NCBI GenBank assembly: GCA_019429465.1
Contig: JAHYIV010000015.1
Coordinates: forward strand, 1-64,000
Reading direction: 5' to 3'
Origin: Desulfoarculaceae bacterium
GTDB taxonomy: Bacteria > Desulfobacterota > Desulfobulbia > Desulfobulbales > Desulfocapsaceae
DNA length: 64,000 bases
The notes beneath the pieces were generated by a model. The model searched no databases and was not told where the DNA came from. It saw nothing but the letters and a program-made list of their open reading frames with translations. Positions 31,049-39,151 of this stretch are shown in pieces. Positions within the stretch are counted from its first letter, which is position 1; each line of letters opens with the position of its first letter. Position numbers and translations under genes: made by a program.

Positions 31049-31294
31049 ATGCAAGCTACAGCTAAAGACCTTCGATTTCACGCCAAAGAATTATTGAACA
31101 CTGTGAGCAGGGGCGAAGAAGTAGTTATCACATACCGAGGAAAGCCTTGTGCCAAGCTTGTCCCCATAGAAGAAGAAAAAAGTGCCTTTCCCGAAACCAA
31201 CGAATTGTTTGGCATTTGGAAGGACAACGCTCAAACAGAAGATGTAGAAAACTACATTAAAACAATTAGAAAAGGGCGTTTCGATGCTCATTGA
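31049..31294 (+). CDS. Phd/YefM-type antitoxin
   Basis: 81 residues beginning MQATAKDLRFHAKELLNTVSRGEEVVITYRGKPCAKLVP, the DNA-binding Phd/YefM fold, with an acidic C-terminal tail that should wrap the toxin. GAGAGGTG precedes the ATG at 31049. The frame open from 31034 adds only MRGDT. It overlaps the toxin gene by 11 bases. It probably represses its own promoter through the palindrome at 31001-31024. Confidence 0.9.
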   Translation: MQATAKDLRFHAKELLNTVSRGEEVVITYRGKPCAKLVPIEEEKSAFPETNELFGIWKDNAQTEDVENYIKTIRKGRFDAH

Positions 31295-31661
31295 TACCGA
31301 TGTGCTCATCTGGTACATGCGAGGTAACACAAAGGCATTAGATGAATTAGAAAAGCATAAAAACTTTTCTATATCCGTCGTTACCTACATGGAGCTAGTC
31401 CAGGGAATGAGAAACAATAAAGAATTAACAGCACTCCGCAAGGCCTTAAAGAGCTGGAACTGCAATATTATCTACATAAGTGAAGAAATCTCAAGCAAAG
31501 CCATGTTCTATATTGAACAGCACTACCTGAGCCACTCCATGCAAATTGCCGACGCATTAATAGGTGCCACGGCAGCATCTTACGGAATGCCATTATTAAC
31601 TGGCAACGACAAACACTACAAAGTCGTCAAAGAAATCGCCTTAAAGAAATTCCGGCCATAA
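31284..31661 (+). CDS. vapC: PIN-domain ribonuclease toxin (VapC family)
   Basis: 125 residues with the PIN acidic residues: IDTDVLIWYMRG at the start, VVTYMELVQGM in the middle, and IADALIGATAASYGMPLLTGNDKHY at the end. VapC toxins cleave RNA, often initiator tRNA. It overlaps the antitoxin upstream. Base composition is AT-richer than the surrounding arginine genes, which fits acquisition as part of the cassette cluster. Confidence 0.92.
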   Translation: MLIDTDVLIWYMRGNTKALDELEKHKNFSISVVTYMELVQGMRNNKELTALRKALKSWNCNIIYISEEISSKAMFYIEQHYLSHSMQIADALIGATAASYGMPLLTGNDKHYKVVKEIALKKFRP

Positions 31662-31868
31662 ATTCAAAACACTGTAATAGCTATTGGTCTTATTACTTTT
31701 ATCTCTGGATTAGTGATGTTACTAATTGCAGCTTTTAAAAAATACTGAATAGGCTATTATAATAGCAACCAAAAATTGGACACATATATTTTCTGGTAGG
31801 TCGGCGCATAAGATACGGTGTGCGCCTGCTTGACACAAAAAAAATCTCGTTGAGAGGAGGGATTTAAA
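31662..31868 (+). other. Gene-free spacer with a membrane-helix remnant
   Basis: One frame ends V-I-A-I-G-L-I-T-F-I-S-G-L-V-M-L-L-I-A-A-F-K-K-Y-stop near 31746, which looks like the last transmembrane segment of a lost gene. A GGCGCA/TGTGCGCC hairpin near 31803-31828 and a TTGACA box just after it may be the promoter of the next module. No attC is seen here. Confidence 0.4.
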
Positions 31869-32078
31869 GTGCTTCGTGAATTTAATGTCGTTATAGAAAA
31901 AGATGAGGATGGTTATTTTGTTGCCTCTGTTCCCGCTCTTCGTGGATGTCACACCCAGGCTAAGTCTTTAGATACTTTAATAAAAAGAACAAGAGAGGCT
32001 ATTGCACTTTGTCTTGAAGTGGAAGACCCGGTATCAAATGAGTTTGTTGGCGTCCAACGTATAGCCGTTAACTGCTAA
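31869..32078 (+). CDS. hicB: HicB-like antitoxin (short form)
   Basis: 69 residues with the partial RNase-H-like HicB fold: FNVVIEKDEDGYFVASVPALRGCHTQAKSLDTLIKRTREAIALCLE. The start is GTG 31869, with a strong GAGGAGGG 8 bases upstream. It lacks a separate C-terminal DNA-binding domain. It precedes the toxin, the less common gene order. Confidence 0.9.
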   Translation: MLREFNVVIEKDEDGYFVASVPALRGCHTQAKSLDTLIKRTREAIALCLEVEDPVSNEFVGVQRIAVNC

Positions 32079-32081
32079 CAC

Positions 32082-32306
32082 ATGAGCACCTTTCCATCCC
32101 TCACTGGCAGTCGGCTTATACGTGCTTTGAGCAAGGTCGGGTTTGTTGACGTCCGCATCAAAGGCAGTCATCATTTTCTCCAACATCCCGATGGCAGATG
32201 TACTGTTGTTCCTGTTCATCGTGGCGAGCATATTGGCAGAGGACTTATTGCTCAAATCCTGCGAGATTGTGAAATGACATCCAACGAACTTCAAAAAAAT
32301 CTATGA
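32082..32306 (+). CDS. hicA: HicA-like mRNA interferase toxin
   Basis: 74 residues with the dsRNA-binding-like HicA fold and the catalytic His in IKGSHHFLQHPDGR, followed by VVPVHRGEHIGRGLIAQILRD. It lies 3 bp after hicB. It is followed closely by attC site 2. Confidence 0.92.
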   Translation: MSTFPSLTGSRLIRALSKVGFVDVRIKGSHHFLQHPDGRCTVVPVHRGEHIGRGLIAQILRDCEMTSNELQKNL

Positions 32307-32339
32307 TCCACCTAAGGTTTTGAATTGACAGCAAAAATC

Positions 32340-32429
32340 GCCGAACAAGGCAATGCACTCGGACGGCGGGAACCTGCTGCTTTTTTATTAAAGTTCAGTG
32401 TCCGCCGCCGGTGATTTTGGTCGTTAACG
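32340..32429 (+). other. attC: Integron attC recombination site 2
   Basis: AAC at 32344 and GTT at 32423 bound an imperfect palindrome in which CAC-(T)-CGG-(A)-CGGCGG pairs with CCGCCG-CCG-GTG. This leaves two extrahelical bases in the same geometry as site 1. The outer cores are degenerate (GCCGAAC, GTTAACG). The internal spacer is longer and unpaired. Confidence 0.75.
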
Positions 32430-32498
32430 CAATAAACTACACCCGCTGCAAAAGCGGCGGCAATGATATCATGTAAGAAATTGAGATGGAGGCGCCAG

Positions 32499-32705
32499 AT
32501 GAACATTTCTGAATTAAAGAAAATGAGCACTTCAGAACGATTGCAAGCCATGGAGGCACTTTGGGATAGCCTTTTATATGAAAATGATGCAGTCGAAACT
32601 CCTGAGTGGCATGAAAAAATACTTCAGGAAAGAAAAGAGAAAATTGCAAGCGGGTGCGCAACATTCATCTCACTCGCTGAGCTCAAAAAAATTCATCACC
32701 AATGA
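32499..32705 (+). CDS. Addiction-module antitoxin (TIGR02574-like)
   Basis: 68 residues, NISELKKMSTSERLQAMEALWDSLL, then a helix with PEWHEKILQERKEKI and a short tail. This is the pattern of the small RelB/ParD-like addiction-module component that pairs with RelE/ParE toxins. GATGGAGG lies upstream of the ATG at 32499. Its stop codon overlaps the toxin ATG by 4 bases. Confidence 0.88.
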   Translation: MNISELKKMSTSERLQAMEALWDSLLYENDAVETPEWHEKILQERKEKIASGCATFISLAELKKIHHQ

Positions 32706-33010
32706 AAATAAATGATGTTTTCATATTGGATGAAGCCGTAGACGATTTGAATGAAGGCAAAGCATTTTACGATCTTCAGACAACAGGGGTTGGTGATTAT
32801 TTCTGGGACTGTTTAATCTCAGATATAGAATCCCTTATTATATATGCTGGCATTCACAGTAAAAAACTTGGCCTGTTTCAAATGTTTGCCAAGCGATTTC
32901 CCTATACCGTTTACTACGAACTCGTTGAAAACATTGCGTATGTTGTTGCTGTTTTGCCTATGCGCAGAAATCCATCATGGATTACAAGAAAAATCAAGGA
33001 AAGGTGCTAA
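32702..33010 (+). CDS. RelE/ParE-superfamily toxin
   Basis: 102 residues with the RelE/ParE layout: EAVDDLNEGKAFYDLQTTGVGDYFWDCL, central FAKRFPYTVYYELVENIAYVVAVLPMRRNPSWI and a basic C-terminus. It may cleave mRNA on the ribosome or poison gyrase; the branch cannot be told by eye. Its stop codon lies within the half attC that follows. Confidence 0.9.
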   Translation: MKINDVFILDEAVDDLNEGKAFYDLQTTGVGDYFWDCLISDIESLIIYAGIHSKKLGLFQMFAKRFPYTVYYELVENIAYVVAVLPMRRNPSWITRKIKERC

Positions 33011-33040
33011 GCGGGTCACCTGACCGCCGGGAGCGGCTGA
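33006..33040 (+). other. Truncated attC site 3 (left half)
   Basis: GCTAAGCGGGTCACCTGACCGC resembles the left half of an attC. It shares CACCTGACCGC with site 1 and contains the toxin stop codon. No complementary right half follows before argH, so the array appears cut here. The rest of 33041-33179 shows no gene. Confidence 0.55.
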
Positions 33041-33179
33041 TTTTCAAGCCCACGTTCAGTGTAGGAATTAGGGACAGAGGCAGACCCCGTTTTACGTTCC
33101 AAGAGACATCTTTAAGTTTTACAGGAAAAATGATAAACATCATCAGTGTTGTCAATAAATGAGTAATCAGGAAAAAAAC

Positions 33180-34559
33180 ATGTCCAAGAAACTGTGGGGT
33201 GGGCGTTTCGAGGGGGCTACGGCCGCCTCGGTTGAGGCCTTTACCGCCTCCATTCATTACGATTCCCGCCTGTATAAATACGATATTGCCGGCAGCCGCG
33301 CCCATGCGACCATGCTGGCCGCCAATGGTCTGCTGTCCGCTTCGGAGCTTACGTCCATCGTTGCGGGGCTTGCCGGGATTGAGGCCGAGATTGAGGCCGG
33401 CACCTTTGAATTCAGGCAGGAGCTGGAAGATATTCACATGAATATTGAAAAGGCCCTGGTGGATCGCATCGGCGCGGCCGGCGCCAGGCTGCACAGCGCC
33501 CGCAGCCGCAACGATCAGATCGCCCTCGACCTGCGCCTCTATCTGCGGGATGAGTGCGACCGTCTCATGGAGCTGCTGGATGCCACGCGTCGGGCCTTTG
33601 TGGTCCTGGCCAGAAAGTATTTAGGCGCCGTGATGCCCGGCTACACCCATCTGCAGCGGGCCCAGCCGGTGCTGATCTCGCACCATATGCTGGCCTATTT
33701 TGAGATGTTCGGCCGGGATCGGGAGCGTCTGGTTGACTGCCGGAAGCGGATCAATATCATGCCCCTGGGTGCCGCCGCCCTGGCCGGGACCGGTCTGCCC
33801 ATCGACCGGCAGCAGGTCGCCGATCTCCTCGGCTTTGCCGCCATTACCGCCAACTCCATGGATACCACCGGTGACCGGGATTTTGCCATCGAGTTTGTCA
33901 GCTGCTGCACCCTGATTCAGCTCCACCTCTCCCGGCTCTCCGAGGAGCTGGTGCTCTGGTCCAGTCAGGAATTCTCCTTTGTCGCTATTGCCGATCGCTT
34001 CTGTACCGGCTCCTCCATCATGCCGCAGAAAAAAAACCCGGATATCCCGGAGCTTATCCGCGGCAAGACCGGACGGGTGGTCGGCAGTCTCATGGCCCTG
34101 TGCACCCTGCTGAAAGGTCTGCCGCTCACCTATAACCGTGATCTGCAGGAGGATAAAGAACCGGTTTTTGATGCGGTGGATACGGTTTCGGCGTCCCTGG
34201 CCATTACCGCCGAGCTGCTGGCCAATCTTGTGTTCAACACCGCCCGCATGGAAGCGGCAACCAGGACCGGTTTTATGACGGCCACGGATCTTGCCGACTA
34301 TCTGGTCCTGAAGAATATCCCCTTCCGGGAGGCCCATGGTATTGTCGGCCGGGCGGTGGCTTTTTGTATTGCTAAGGGCTGTGAACTCACCGATCTGACG
34401 CTTGAGGAAATGGGACTATTCTCTCCGGTGATCGGCAAGGATGTTTTTGAGGTGTTGAGCGTGCAGGGTTCTGTCAACAGCCGGATCTCAGCCGGCGGGA
34501 CAGGTCGCCAGCGCGTGGAAGAGGCCCTTGATCTGGCAGAACAGACAATAGGAATATAA
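33180..34559 (+). CDS. argH: Argininosuccinate lyase
   Basis: Splits argininosuccinate to arginine and fumarate. The fumarase/aspartase signature GSSIMPQKKNPD, the HLQRAQPVLISHH segment and ARSRNDQIALDLRLYLRD are clear. I take ATG 33180 (MSKKLWGGRF), behind CAGGAAAA, rather than the first in-frame ATG at 33159. It is separated from argG by the toxin-antitoxin/attC insert and now heads a lysine-pathway cluster. Confidence 0.97.
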   Translation: MSKKLWGGRFEGATAASVEAFTASIHYDSRLYKYDIAGSRAHATMLAANGLLSASELTSIVAGLAGIEAEIEAGTFEFRQELEDIHMNIEKALVDRIGAAGARLHSARSRNDQIALDLRLYLRDECDRLMELLDATRRAFVVLARKYLGAVMPGYTHLQRAQPVLISHHMLAYFEMFGRDRERLVDCRKRINIMPLGAAALAGTGLPIDRQQVADLLGFAAITANSMDTTGDRDFAIEFVSCCTLIQLHLSRLSEELVLWSSQEFSFVAIADRFCTGSSIMPQKKNPDIPELIRGKTGRVVGSLMALCTLLKGLPLTYNRDLQEDKEPVFDAVDTVSASLAITAELLANLVFNTARMEAATRTGFMTATDLADYLVLKNIPFREAHGIVGRAVAFCIAKGCELTDLTLEEMGLFSPVIGKDVFEVLSVQGSVNSRISAGGTGRQRVEEALDLAEQTIGI

Positions 34560-35618
34560 ATGATGATACTTGCCTTTCGAGCACATCGTGTCGGGGCGCT
34601 GCTGCTGGTCGGGGCCTTGTTTTTTGGCGGCTGCGGATATAAGACATTGCCGGTGCCTCCTGATACCATTGTGCCAAGGGCCATTGAGGATCTGCGTTAT
34701 TCCGTCGATGAAAAGGGTGTCACCCTCAGCTGGTCGTATCCGCTGCAGACTATCAAGGGGACCGATCTTACGCGGATTGCCTCGTTTGAGATCTATCGGG
34801 CCGTCGTCTCTGTCGACAGTTACTGTGCCACCTGTCCCATTCCCTTCGGCGAGCCCATTGTCGTCCCGGGTGGGATGATTGGCGGCGATGGCAGGCGGAA
34901 AGGGACCTATGAGAGCGCGCTCCTCCGTTCGGGAGAAAAATATTTCTTCAAGGTGCGTTCCCGCACCAGCTGGTGGGCGGCAAGCGCTGATTCCAATATT
35001 GTGACCTTTGTCTGGCATATGCCGGCCAAGGCCCCCGATGGTCTGCAGGCGGAAGCGGGCGACCGCCTGGTACGTTTGCAGTGGCAGCCGGTGACCAGAT
35101 TGATGGATGAGCAGCAGCTTGATCTGCCAGTCCGTTATCAGGTGTGGCGCAGTCTTGACGGCAAGACCTTTACCGAGCTTGGCGAAGCCGGCACAGAGAC
35201 AAGCTCTGCCGATGCCGCGGTCCAGAATGGGCAGACCTATTTTTATAAGATCCAGTCTGTCCTGCAGGTTGCCGGCCATGCGGTCGCCGGCGGCGTGAGC
35301 AAGGTGATAACGGCAGTGCCGGTGGATATGACACCGCCGGAACCACCAACCGGGGTGACGGTGGTGGCCACAGGCAGAGGGTTTAAGATCTTTTGGGAAA
35401 ATTCTACCGCCAGCGATCTTCAGGGGTATTATGTCTACCGTCGCCGTGCTGACCAGAAGAAGAGAGAGCGTATCGGTGATGTCCCGGCCAGGTATGTAAT
35501 CTACGAGGACAATAATGTTTCGGCAGACGGATCGTTTTATTACTCTGTGTCGGCCTATGACAGCATGACGCCGGCGAATGAGAGTAGTCCCTCTGCCGAG
35601 GCAACGGTGCGCTACTAG
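34560..35618 (+). CDS. Lipoprotein with fibronectin type III-like repeats
   Basis: The signal peptide ends in a lipobox (L-F-F-G-G-C, Cys around residue 25). The mature start C-G-Y-K-T-L-P-V-P-P resembles the small LptM/YifL lipoproteins that are encoded next to dapF in many proteobacteria. The body (352 residues in all) carries at least two FnIII-like units, around EDLRYSVDEKGVTLSWSYP and PPTGVTVVATGRGFKIFWENS. The ATG follows the argH stop codon directly. The position between argH and lysA, ahead of dapF, fits an outer-membrane assembly role, but function is unproven. Confidence 0.8.
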   Translation: MMILAFRAHRVGALLLVGALFFGGCGYKTLPVPPDTIVPRAIEDLRYSVDEKGVTLSWSYPLQTIKGTDLTRIASFEIYRAVVSVDSYCATCPIPFGEPIVVPGGMIGGDGRRKGTYESALLRSGEKYFFKVRSRTSWWAASADSNIVTFVWHMPAKAPDGLQAEAGDRLVRLQWQPVTRLMDEQQLDLPVRYQVWRSLDGKTFTELGEAGTETSSADAAVQNGQTYFYKIQSVLQVAGHAVAGGVSKVITAVPVDMTPPEPPTGVTVVATGRGFKIFWENSTASDLQGYYVYRRRADQKKRERIGDVPARYVIYEDNNVSADGSFYYSVSAYDSMTPANESSPSAEATVRY

Positions 35619-35771
35619 AAGCTGAATTGACTACGGTGAGGGGCCGTTGCCAGGCAGCCATGGATGGCTGCAGGAGTGAGCGGTTCCTGTTGCTGTTTTT
35701 GATATTCAGACGGCCGTCTTATTTTTTATCGCCGTTTGCCTTTTTTTATCCTTCAACTTTTCGAGGATGTC

Positions 35772-37070
35772 TTGAATCATTTTGTCTCAAAAAACGGTGA
35801 GCTCTTCTGTGAGCAGGTGGCAGTGGCAGGCATTGCCAGGGAGGTGGGAACCCCTTTCTACCTCTATTCCAAGGCGACCTTGATCCGACACTTTCAGGCC
35901 TTTGATTCCGCCTTTGCCGGTATTGATCATCTGACCTGTTTTGCGGTCAAGGCCTGTTCCAATATTGCCATCCTCAACCTCTTCGCGGGTCTTGGCGGCG
36001 GTGCCGATATTGTCTCCGGCGGCGAGCTGTACCGGGCGCTTGCCGCCGGTGTCGACCCGCAGCGGATCATCTATTCAGGCGTGGGCAAAACCGAACAGGA
36101 GCTGCATTATGCCCTCGAGGCGGGCATCCTGCTTTTTAATGTGGAATCCGCCCAGGAGCTTGCACGTCTGCAGGAGGTGGCGGCAGACAAGGGGGTCAAG
36201 GCCCCGGTCTCCTTTCGCGTCAATCCTGATGTCGATCCCCAGACTCATGCCTATATCTCCACCGGGCTGGCCAAGAATAAATTCGGCATTCCCATTGACG
36301 AGGCCTTTGACCTCTATGTCCAGGCGACGGGTATGGAGAATATCGAGGTCAAGGGGGTGAGCTGTCATATCGGTTCACAGTTGACCCTGATTTCTCCCTT
36401 TATCGAGTCCTTGCGCAAGGTGAAGACCTTTGTCGAAAGACTGGCGGCCAAGGGTATCGGTATTGATTTTATCGATCTGGGCGGCGGTGTCGGTATCACC
36501 TATGATGAGGAACAACCGCCCCATCCACGCGACTATGCAGCGGCGATCATGAAGGAGCTGCAGGGGTTCACGGCGACGCTGATCCTGGAGCCGGGCCGGG
36601 TCATTGTCGGCAATGCCGGTATCCTGGTAACCGAGGTCCAGTATACCAAGAGCAACCGCCGGACAGGGATGAAGAGCGATCAGGACGCGGGTCTGGTCAA
36701 GAAATTTGTGGTGGTGGATGCGGCCATGAATGACCTGGCCCGGCCCAGCCTCTATGGCGCCTATCATGCCATTGTGCCTGTTGTTGAGGAGAAGGGCGCC
36801 GGGCGTGAGGTGGTCGATATCGTGGGGCCGATCTGTGAGACGGGAGATTTCCTGGCCAGGGATCGGGAGCTGCCGAGGGTGGAGCAGGGTGATCTGCTGG
36901 CGGTGATGAGCGCCGGGGCCTATGGCTTCAGCATGTCCTCCAACTATAACTCCCGGCCCCGGGTGGCCGAGGTGCTGGTGGATGGCAGTCATTACGCGAT
37001 AATCCGCCGTCGGGAGACCTTTGAGTCACTTATTGAGGGTGAGACCATCCCAAGCGGTGCCGAGGAGTAA
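35772..37070 (+). CDS. lysA: Diaminopimelate decarboxylase
   Basis: Decarboxylates meso-diaminopimelate to lysine with PLP. The PLP Lys is in TCFAVKACSNIAIL. VKGVSCHIGSQ, DLGGGVGITY, ILEPGRVIVGNAG and GPICETGDFLARDREL are family motifs. The start is chosen as TTG 35772 (M-N-H-F), with GAGG 5-8 bases upstream; the frame is open to 35736. 432 residues. dapF starts 1 bp after the stop codon. Confidence 0.95.
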   Translation: MNHFVSKNGELFCEQVAVAGIAREVGTPFYLYSKATLIRHFQAFDSAFAGIDHLTCFAVKACSNIAILNLFAGLGGGADIVSGGELYRALAAGVDPQRIIYSGVGKTEQELHYALEAGILLFNVESAQELARLQEVAADKGVKAPVSFRVNPDVDPQTHAYISTGLAKNKFGIPIDEAFDLYVQATGMENIEVKGVSCHIGSQLTLISPFIESLRKVKTFVERLAAKGIGIDFIDLGGGVGITYDEEQPPHPRDYAAAIMKELQGFTATLILEPGRVIVGNAGILVTEVQYTKSNRRTGMKSDQDAGLVKKFVVVDAAMNDLARPSLYGAYHAIVPVVEEKGAGREVVDIVGPICETGDFLARDRELPRVEQGDLLAVMSAGAYGFSMSSNYNSRPRVAEVLVDGSHYAIIRRRETFESLIEGETIPSGAEE

Positions 37071-37071
37071 T

Positions 37072-37968
37072 ATGGGTATTGATTTTCCGGTTCCTTTTAC
37101 CAAGATGAGCGGTGCGGGCAATGATTTTATTATCATCGATCATCGCCTGCCGCTGATACCAGAGGCGGATCAGCCGCGGTTTGCCAAACAAGTGTGCCGC
37201 CGCATGTTTTCCGCCGGGGCCGATGGTCTGATTCTGCTTGAAGATTCTGCCGTGGCTGATTTCCGCTGGCGCTTTTATAACGGCGACGGTTCGGTGGCGG
37301 AGATGTGCGGCAATGGGGCCCGTTGCGCCGCCCGTTTTGCCTATGCCAAAGGGATAGCCGGTTCCCGCATGTCCTTTGAGACCCTGGCCGGCATTATTGA
37401 GGCCGAGATCTGCAGTGACGACGACAGTGTCCGGTCGCCCTTTAGCCATCCCTGGAGCGGGCGACACTCCGGCGTCCCTGCCGTACGGTTGCGGATGACA
37501 GACCCCTTTGATTTCAGGACGGATCTGCCGGTCATCCTCGATGGTCAGGAAAAAGCTCTCTCCTTTGTCAACAGCGGCGTGCCGCATGCCGTCTTGTTTG
37601 TCGAAGATGAAGAGGATATTCCGCTGCGGGAGTGGGGCAGGATCGTGCGCTTCCATCCCCTGTTCCAGCCTGCCGGCACCAATGTTAATTTTGTGCGGAA
37701 GGTGGCGGAGAATACCATTCGTGTTCGGACCTATGAGCGGGGTGTCGAGGATGAGACCATGGCCTGCGGCACCGGAGCGGTGGCATCCGCCATTTTTGCA
37801 GCCATTAAAGGACTGGTGCGGTCGCCAGTGGCAGTGGACACCTCAGGCGGTGATCGTCTGACGATTCTTTTTGATCTGCAGGATGGCCCGCAGGCGGAGA
37901 ATGTCTTTCTCCAGGGTCCGGCCAGAATTATCTATGAAGGAAATCTGACGGCGGAATCATTGCTCTGA
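37072..37968 (+). CDS. dapF: Diaminopimelate epimerase
   Basis: Interconverts LL- and meso-diaminopimelate with a two-cysteine mechanism. Both catalytic cysteines are present, in AEMCGNGARCAARFA and ETMACGTGAVASAIF. 298 residues, of which 18 (S-P-F-S-H-P-W-S-G-R-H-S-G-V-P-A-V-R) are an in-frame palindromic repeat insertion between GIIEAEICSDDDSVR and LRMTDP. Homologues run straight across this point. The insert falls in a surface loop between strands, so the enzyme is probably active. Confidence 0.95.
   Translation: MGIDFPVPFTKMSGAGNDFIIIDHRLPLIPEADQPRFAKQVCRRMFSAGADGLILLEDSAVADFRWRFYNGDGSVAEMCGNGARCAARFAYAKGIAGSRMSFETLAGIIEAEICSDDDSVRSPFSHPWSGRHSGVPAVRLRMTDPFDFRTDLPVILDGQEKALSFVNSGVPHAVLFVEDEEDIPLREWGRIVRFHPLFQPAGTNVNFVRKVAENTIRVRTYERGVEDETMACGTGAVASAIFAAIKGLVRSPVAVDTSGGDRLTILFDLQDGPQAENVFLQGPARIIYEGNLTAESLL
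37435..37488 (+). repeat. 54-bp in-frame palindromic coding insert in dapF
   Basis: Contains CATCCCTGGAGCGGGCGACA, the shared core. GTCCGGTCG and GTACGGTTG flank it as an imperfect direct repeat at a spacing of exactly 54 bp. It is read in a different frame from the purF and nfo copies, giving S-H-P-W-S-G-R-H. Confidence 0.85.
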
Positions 37969-38004
37969 GCCGTCATTGCAAGAGAATTGGACCATTAAAA
38001 TAAG

Positions 38005-38158
38005 GTAACTATCCAGCTTAATGCCGGGAAAATGCCAAAACACATGTCACGTAACTATTCAGCAGTGCCTTATATGCGAGAAAGAGGCCTGCGAAGTGTA
38101 CTGATTCGTACATGAGCAGACCGAAGACGAAGCAGATGAGGTGCTGCTGGATAGTTAC
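38005..38158 (+). mobile_element. MITE-B copy 1 (IS66-type ends)
   Basis: 154 bp bounded by the perfect inverted repeat GTAACTATCCAGC/GCTGGATAGTTAC and the 8-bp direct repeat AAAATAAG (37997-38004, 38159-38166). A second inverted-repeat-like block, GTAACTATTCAGCAGTGCC, lies inside near 38047. No coding capacity. It is inserted between dapF and dapA, 40 bp before the dapA start. Confidence 0.93.
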
Positions 38159-38205
38159 AAAATAAGAATGTTTCTGTCACGCATGTCATCTCAGGAGAAA
38201 AAATT

Positions 38206-39087
38206 ATGAAGAAGTATTACGGCGCCAGCGTTGCCATCGTCACCCCCTTTATCGATGGGGAAGTGGATGAGCAGGGTCTGATCGATCTTATTGAATTTCA
38301 GATTGCGGGTGGAACTCACGGCATTGTCCCCTGCGGGACGACGGGTGAATCGGCAACCCTCGATTTCGACGAGCACAAGCGGGTCATTGAACTGACCGTC
38401 AAGACGGTTGCCGGCCGGGTTCCGGTTATTGCCGGGACCGGCGCCAATAACACCCGTGAGGCCATTGAGCTGACGCAGAGCGCCAAGGACAGCGGCGCGG
38501 ATGCGGTTCTGTCCGTGACCCCTTATTATAACAAGCCCAGCCAGGAAGGTCTCTACCTGCACTATAAGGCCATAGCCGAGGCCGTTGATATTCCGATGTT
38601 GTTGTATAATGTGCCCAGCCGGACCGCGGTCAACATGTTGCCGGAAACAGTGGCCCGCCTGGCCGGGGTCAAGAACATTATCGGCATCAAAGAGGCCTGC
38701 GGCAGTCTGCAGCAGATCAGCGATGTGATCCGGCTCTGTCCAGCTGAGTTCATTCTCCTCTCCGGTGATGACTTTACCTGCATGCCCACGGTCTTGATCG
38801 GCGGCAAGGGGGTCATTTCCGTGACCTCAAATGTGGAGCCCCGGGGCATGGCTGATCTTATGGAGGCCGCGCTGGCTGGTGATCTGAAAAGGGCCAATGA
38901 GATTCACTACCGTCTCTTCCCGCTGATGAATGCCATGTTTTTTGCACCCAATCCCGTGCCTGCCAAAAAAGGGGTTGAGTTGATGGGCAGGATCAAGGAC
39001 GGTCTGCCCCGGTTGCCTCTGTCGGCAATTGATGATGCGGCCCTGGTCAGATTGACTGCGGCGATGAAGGACGCGGGCTTGGTCTAA
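38206..39087 (+). CDS. dapA: 4-hydroxy-tetrahydrodipicolinate synthase
   Basis: Condenses pyruvate with aspartate semialdehyde, entering the lysine/peptidoglycan pathway. Shows PCGTTGESATLDFDEHKRV, the catalytic Tyr in LLYNVPSRTAVNM and the Schiff-base Lys in IGIKEACGSLQQIS, in 293 residues. CAGGAG precedes the ATG. The upstream transposable repeat may have altered coupling to dapF. Confidence 0.97.
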   Translation: MKKYYGASVAIVTPFIDGEVDEQGLIDLIEFQIAGGTHGIVPCGTTGESATLDFDEHKRVIELTVKTVAGRVPVIAGTGANNTREAIELTQSAKDSGADAVLSVTPYYNKPSQEGLYLHYKAIAEAVDIPMLLYNVPSRTAVNMLPETVARLAGVKNIIGIKEACGSLQQISDVIRLCPAEFILLSGDDFTCMPTVLIGGKGVISVTSNVEPRGMADLMEAALAGDLKRANEIHYRLFPLMNAMFFAPNPVPAKKGVELMGRIKDGLPRLPLSAIDDAALVRLTAAMKDAGLV

Positions 39088-39151
39088 GAAGCGTTTCATT
39101 GAGAGTCAGACTGCTTTGTTGAGGACCATAGTGAGAGAAAAGGACGAGAGA

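Noticed and set aside
31662-31868. A further attC between vapC and hicB
   Set aside because: No AAC/GTT-bounded palindrome with extrahelical bases could be found in this spacer.
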